Of a DNA stretch of 64,000 nucleotides, positions 60,866-64,000 are shown piece by piece. Source of the stretch: JARLGU01 sp036504535 (GTDB lineage: Bacteria > Armatimonadota > Armatimonadia > Armatimonadales > Capsulimonadaceae); assembly GCA_036504535.1 (NCBI GenBank), contig DASXUY010000042.1, forward strand, positions 310,001-374,000. Direction: 5' to 3'. The notes under the pieces are model-generated. The model saw only the letters and a list, made by a program, of their open reading frames with translations. It searched no databases and was not told where the DNA came from. The translations under genes were made by a program, and so were the position numbers. Position 1 is the first letter of the stretch. Each line of letters begins with the position of its first letter.

Positions 60866-61023
60866 AGCGCAAAACAGCGCAAAACTGTTGGCAAAATCAC
60901 CATTTGGCACTGTTTTGCAGCACCGCTAATCGAATGATTTCGGCGTTTTTCACGACTGTTAAGCTCACGAAAATTTCGTTGCGCAAAAAAAGAGAATCAC
61001 GTTGCGCTTTGCAACGCGCAAAA
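60866..61023 (+). repeat. Cluster of GCGCAAAA motifs with hairpins
   Basis: AGCGCAAAAC is repeated directly (60866-60875 and 60876-60885), GCGCAAAA returns at 60981-60988 and 61016-61023. GCAAAACAG (60869-60877) pairs perfectly with CTGTTTTGC (60910-60918), and GTTGC/GCAAC (61001-61015) forms a further small hairpin. The density is well above chance in an otherwise gene-free region. Role unknown. Confidence 0.5.
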
Positions 61024-61162
61024 TCCCTACCCTCCATGCTTAACACAACGCGACGACCAGCACGTCCCAACCCATCGCCACCCTTACACAAGAAAAGCCC
61101 CGGCGGCTCGAGCCGTCCTAGAAACTCTTTCCCCACCCATCCCCCATCGCTTCCCCTCACCG

Positions 61163-62098
61163 CTACCTGGGCACCGGCACCGTCGCGAGGAGCTCGCCGA
61201 CGATCTCCTCGCCCGATGCGCCGCTGTATTTGGCCTTCGTTTCCAGCATGATGCGGTGTCCAAGGACGGGCCCAGCGAGGGCGCGGATGTCTTCGGGGGT
61301 GACAAACTCGCGGCCGTCGATTGCGGCGCGGGCCTGGGCGGCGCGGTACAACGCGAGCGAGCCGCGCGGCGAGATGCCGAGGCGAAGACGCTGGTCGGTG
61401 CGTGTTGCCTGGATAAGGCGCAGGAGGTACTGTGCGACAGTTTGCTCGACACGGACCCGGCGGACTGTGCGCTGCATTTCGAGGACATCGTCGCCTGTTG
61501 CGACCGCAACAAGCGATTCGAGCGGGTGGTGTTCGCGCTGGCTATTCAGGATGTCGAGTTCGTCGTCCATTGCCGGGTACCCAAGCGCGACACGAACCGC
61601 AAACCGGTCGAGCTGCGCTTCCGGGAGCGGATACGTGCCATGGTAATCGGTGGGGTTCTGCGTTGCGATCACGAAGAACGGTTGCGGTAGCTCGCGTTTG
61701 CTTCCCGCGACAGTCACCTGGTTTTCACTCATCACTTCGAGGAGCGCGGACTGGGTGCGGGGCGAGCTGCGGTTGATCTCATCGGCGAGCACGATATTGG
61801 CGAATAGGGGACCGGGCCGGAATTCGAGCGAGCCGTCCTGCGGGTTGTAAATGTTGCTGCCGATGATGTCGGCGGGCAGGAGGTCAGGCGTAAACTGGAT
61901 TCGGCGAAAGATGCCGCTGATCGACTGGGCCAACGCTTTCGCGAGGGTCGTCTTGCCGGTGCCCGGGACATCCTCAAGCAGGGCATGCCCCCCCGCGAGG
62001 AGTGATATCATCACCAGGCGAATACTCTCGGGCTTGCCTTTGATGACCGCGCCAAGGTTTGTTTCAATCTTCGAAACCGTTGTCGTAAAATCGTTCAT
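61163..62098 (-). CDS. MoxR-family AAA+ ATPase
   Basis: The protein is a MoxR ATPase: Walker A EDVPGTGKTTLAK, Walker B VLADEINRSSP, and sensor motifs ATQNPTDYHGT. The Met at 62098 is taken as start (311 residues); an upstream in-frame start at 62128 cannot be excluded. MoxR proteins act with VWA or transglutaminase-type partners in protein maturation. The TgpA-like gene lies upstream on the same strand, a common pairing. The region 60626-61162 after its stop has no clear terminator. Confidence 0.9.
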   Translation of the reverse strand: MNDFTTTVSKIETNLGAVIKGKPESIRLVMISLLAGGHALLEDVPGTGKTTLAKALAQSISGIFRRIQFTPDLLPADIIGSNIYNPQDGSLEFRPGPLFANIVLADEINRSSPRTQSALLEVMSENQVTVAGSKRELPQPFFVIATQNPTDYHGTYPLPEAQLDRFAVRVALGYPAMDDELDILNSQREHHPLESLVAVATGDDVLEMQRTVRRVRVEQTVAQYLLRLIQATRTDQRLRLGISPRGSLALYRAAQARAAIDGREFVTPEDIRALAGPVLGHRIMLETKAKYSGASGEEIVGELLATVPVPR

Positions 62099-62137
62099 TT
62101 GTATTGTCCTGAGAGTAGTTTGGGCCATAAGATCGGC

Positions 62138-64000
62138 CTATCGTCCGTTGTCTGATTTTGATTTTGCCTTGCTTACGGGCCGTTCTAGTTCCGCCAGAAG
62201 GTCGCGGAGGCGATTTGCTGTTTCTGCACTAGGGGGATCGTCTCCAAATCGTGCAGCGGTGTACGCTTCGACGAAGCGGCTTGCGGCAGCGGTATCGACG
62301 GAACCGTTCTCGCTGAGAGTCGCAATATGATCGCCCCACGGTATAGCGGGTGGTACGGGCGCGCCGCGACGGTCTAGCAGGCGGCTAAAGCGGGCAGCGA
62401 ACTCGGTGAACTGTTTGTCAGCGGCAGCGTAGACCAGGGCAGCATTGCGTCGTCGACGGGCTAACACGTACTGGTAAGCCGCGTAGCCTCCCGCGAGCAA
62501 GAGCAGGGCGATGATGGCGATGGTTCGCCCCATGGTTCCGTCGTTCGCAGCCCTCATCTGGAACCAAGCGACGAGGTCTTGCCACAGGTCGCGAATATGC
62601 CACAGGGGGGAGTCCTGAGCTGTCTGGTCCGGCCGTCCGCCTGCCGGGGTGGCGTCCACAGTGACCCATCCGGTGCCGTCGATCCATGCTTCGCACCAAG
62701 CGTGCGCATCCTGGCCGCGGACAACCAGTTCGCCAGCCGAGTTTCGCTCGTGGGCGTAGTAGCCGATGACATACCGCGACGGCACATCGGCAATTCGCAG
62801 CATAATGGCGGCAGCCGAGCCGAAGTACTCGCAGTGGGCGGACCTGTGGAGAAGAACAAATGTCGAAACAGGGTCACCGACGCCAATATGAGCCTTGGTG
62901 GCGTACTGGTTGTTGCGTCCTAGAAACGCCACAATCGCTGCGGCGCGCTCCTTGGGGCTGATCGTGCGCGGCGCTACCTGAGCGGTGAGCGTTCGAAGCG
63001 CCGGGGCAATGTCGTGCGGCGTCTGAAGGTAGCGCGCGCGATCACTTGCGGCGAGTGGCGCGGCCATGGGGCCCTGATGCGTTTCGTGGCCGCTGGGGAT
63101 GATGGCATATTGGAATAGCTCGTCGCCCGCCCGAAGCGCCGCGCGGTCCATATCGATCACAGGGTACGCTCCGGCAGCGCCTCCGGTCGCCGACTCCGGT
63201 AAGCGGATGCCAGCGGACGCCAACGGGGCGGACACCATGCCGTCGTCCCCAGCATAGCGGAGGACATTCACCCGCCGCCCGGCGGCATTTGCGTTGATTT
63301 CGGCTGCTGAGACCGGGACGTAGCGCCGGTTCTCCAGATCCGGGCGCCAGCGGCCCTGCGCGTAGTTGTCGTACGACATGCCGTGTAGATGCGGATCGTC
63401 GATTTCGCCGTCGATGCGTAAGAGTCGGGTTGAGGAGCCCGCGATATCGAACGTGCTGGTCAGATGTGGGTTCTTCTCGATACCGGATGTCGAATGATCA
63501 CGACCGCGCGCCATTGGGCCGAACCGCTCAAGTCCAAAGTTCGTGATCTCGTCCTTGTGGATGCGAAACTCGTACTGCGCGGTGGAGCCTATCGCCAGCA
63601 TCAGTCCGATGCCTAAAGTTCCCGCGAGGAGTCGCCCGATAGAGCCTATCCCGCGAGCCTGTGAGGTGTATTGGCGCATGCCCAGCGTCAGGCACAGGAA
63701 ATACACCGGCGCTATGGCGATCATTGGGACCGGGAAGTTGGTGGCGCATCCACCGAAGAACACCATGGTCGATAGGAACACGAACATGCGCGAGTGGCCG
63801 GGTCCGAGACGCCACGCCAGCCACGGCTCGACAGCCATTTCGGCGGCGAAGGCGTGGGTAACAAAATCTAGCGCAGGTGCGAACACGAAGGCGTCGACCA
63901 ACTTGGTTTCGCGGCCATTACTTGCTATGGCGACAATGGCAATCCCGGCGATACGTAGGAAGATGCCTGCCGCCGACATGCTATCGACGCGCACGCGGGT
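62138..64000 (-). CDS. TgpA-like transglutaminase with transmembrane domain (5' end beyond window)
   Basis: The frame is open to the right edge, so the start is probably outside; the visible ~620 residues begin with several hydrophobic helices. The transglutaminase triad is present: Cys in RSAHCEYFGSA (about residue 390), His in GQDAHAWCEAW, Asp in WVTVDATP. A C-terminal transmembrane helix (about residue 500) is followed by a cytosolic tail. This is the TgpA/DUF3488-type layout, a membrane protein with an external transglutaminase domain, commonly next to MoxR. Substrate unknown. Confidence 0.85.
   Translation of the reverse strand, partial: TRVRVDSMSAAGIFLRIAGIAIVAIASNGRETKLVDAFVFAPALDFVTHAFAAEMAVEPWLAWRLGPGHSRMFVFLSTMVFFGGCATNFPVPMIAIAPVYFLCLTLGMRQYTSQARGIGSIGRLLAGTLGIGLMLAIGSTAQYEFRIHKDEITNFGLERFGPMARGRDHSTSGIEKNPHLTSTFDIAGSSTRLLRIDGEIDDPHLHGMSYDNYAQGRWRPDLENRRYVPVSAAEINANAAGRRVNVLRYAGDDGMVSAPLASAGIRLPESATGGAAGAYPVIDMDRAALRAGDELFQYAIIPSGHETHQGPMAAPLAASDRARYLQTPHDIAPALRTLTAQVAPRTISPKERAAAIVAFLGRNNQYATKAHIGVGDPVSTFVLLHRSAHCEYFGSAAAIMLRIADVPSRYVIGYYAHERNSAGELVVRGQDAHAWCEAWIDGTGWVTVDATPAGGRPDQTAQDSPLWHIRDLWQDLVAWFQMRAANDGTMGRTIAIIALLLLAGGYAAYQYVLARRRRNAALVYAAADKQFTEFAARFSRLLDRRGAPVPPAIPWGDHIATLSENGSVDTAAASRFVEAYTAARFGDDPPSAETANRLRDLLAELERPVSKAKSKSDNGR

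Larger units (their letters stand above)
60626..61162. other. Gene-free 540 bp with promoter, SOS-like box and repeats
   Basis: No credible gene on either strand. It contains a strong promoter overlapped by a palindrome (60663-60715), the common CCCCTCTCC/GGAGAGGGG hairpin (60799-60823) followed by CCGGGGGTGAGG, and repeated GCGCAAAA motifs (60866-60885, 60981-60988, 61016-61023). The stretch lies between the convergent genes 59711-60625 and moxR. It may encode a small RNA. Confidence 0.5.

Noticed and set aside
60751..61251. 166-codon open frame downstream of the SOS-like promoter
   Set aside because: It runs through the common CCCCTCTCC hairpin and the GCGCAAAA repeats, is rich in Pro/Arg/Ser without structure, and overlaps moxR; more likely non-coding.

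Overview
The window looks like a chromosomal segment of an Armatimonadota-type bacterium (Capsulimonas-like). This is inferred from gene content: a DUF1559-type prepilin, many secreted or cytoplasmic glycoside hydrolases, a phytanoyl-CoA dioxygenase beside a URO-D-family protein, the Nfn pair, gltBD and a GntR/LacI hybrid regulator. No rRNA or taxonomic marker is present, so this is a guess, not an identification.

Positions 1 to about 23,727 form one end of a genomic island. A large serine recombinase (21261-23873) lies at the junction, and the chromosomal gene it entered is comM. Only the first ~252 codons of comM survive (to 24483); the rest should lie beyond the other island end, left of this window. 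The island is visibly more AT-rich than the flank (not computed). Its cargo is a defence cluster, nearly all read right to left: a type I restriction-modification system (hsdM, hsdS, hsdR), a Kiwa pair (kwaA, kwaB), then a run of seven genes that I cannot match to a named system. These encode a ComF-like phosphoribosyltransferase, a DprA/SLOG protein, a HAD phosphatase, a GHKL ATPase, a STAS-like (DUF4325) protein, a small basic protein and a cysteine-rich protein (11703 down to 6190). A RecB-like PD-(D/E)XK nuclease with four cluster cysteines and an exported small protein stand beside the recombinase. The far left holds small hypothetical genes, a replication-like HTH protein, a frameshifted DUF2695-like gene and a partial HExxH protein.

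From 23.7 to 29.2 kb come broken comM (with a hairpin that hides its ribosome binding site), a membrane-anchored acidic/proline-rich protein, and the electron-bifurcating NfnB/NfnA pair. From 29.4 to 36.4 kb lies a carbohydrate or small-molecule locus: a six-hairpin-like protein, a URO-D-family protein and a phytanoyl-CoA dioxygenase in one operon, two AraC regulators, and a six-hairpin glycosidase. mutL (36.6-38.6 kb) has its own terminator and, upstream, an unexplained nested inverted repeat of about 158 bp. From 39 to 50 kb there is an SGNH esterase, a GntR/LacI-hybrid regulator with two operator palindromes on its own promoter and start codon, a prepilin, an NHL/propeller-type secreted protein and two glycoside hydrolases: a likely polysaccharide-use locus.

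tRNA-Thr(CGT), with its own promoter and terminator, precedes gltB and gltD (51.1-57.4 kb), the two glutamate synthase subunits. gltB appears to have a long structured leader. The right end carries small membrane and ankyrin proteins, an anchored DUF1906 protein, a gene-less ~540 bp region with a promoter overlapping a GAAC-N4-GTTC (LexA-like) palindrome, and a MoxR ATPase next to a TgpA-like transglutaminase that runs off the right edge.
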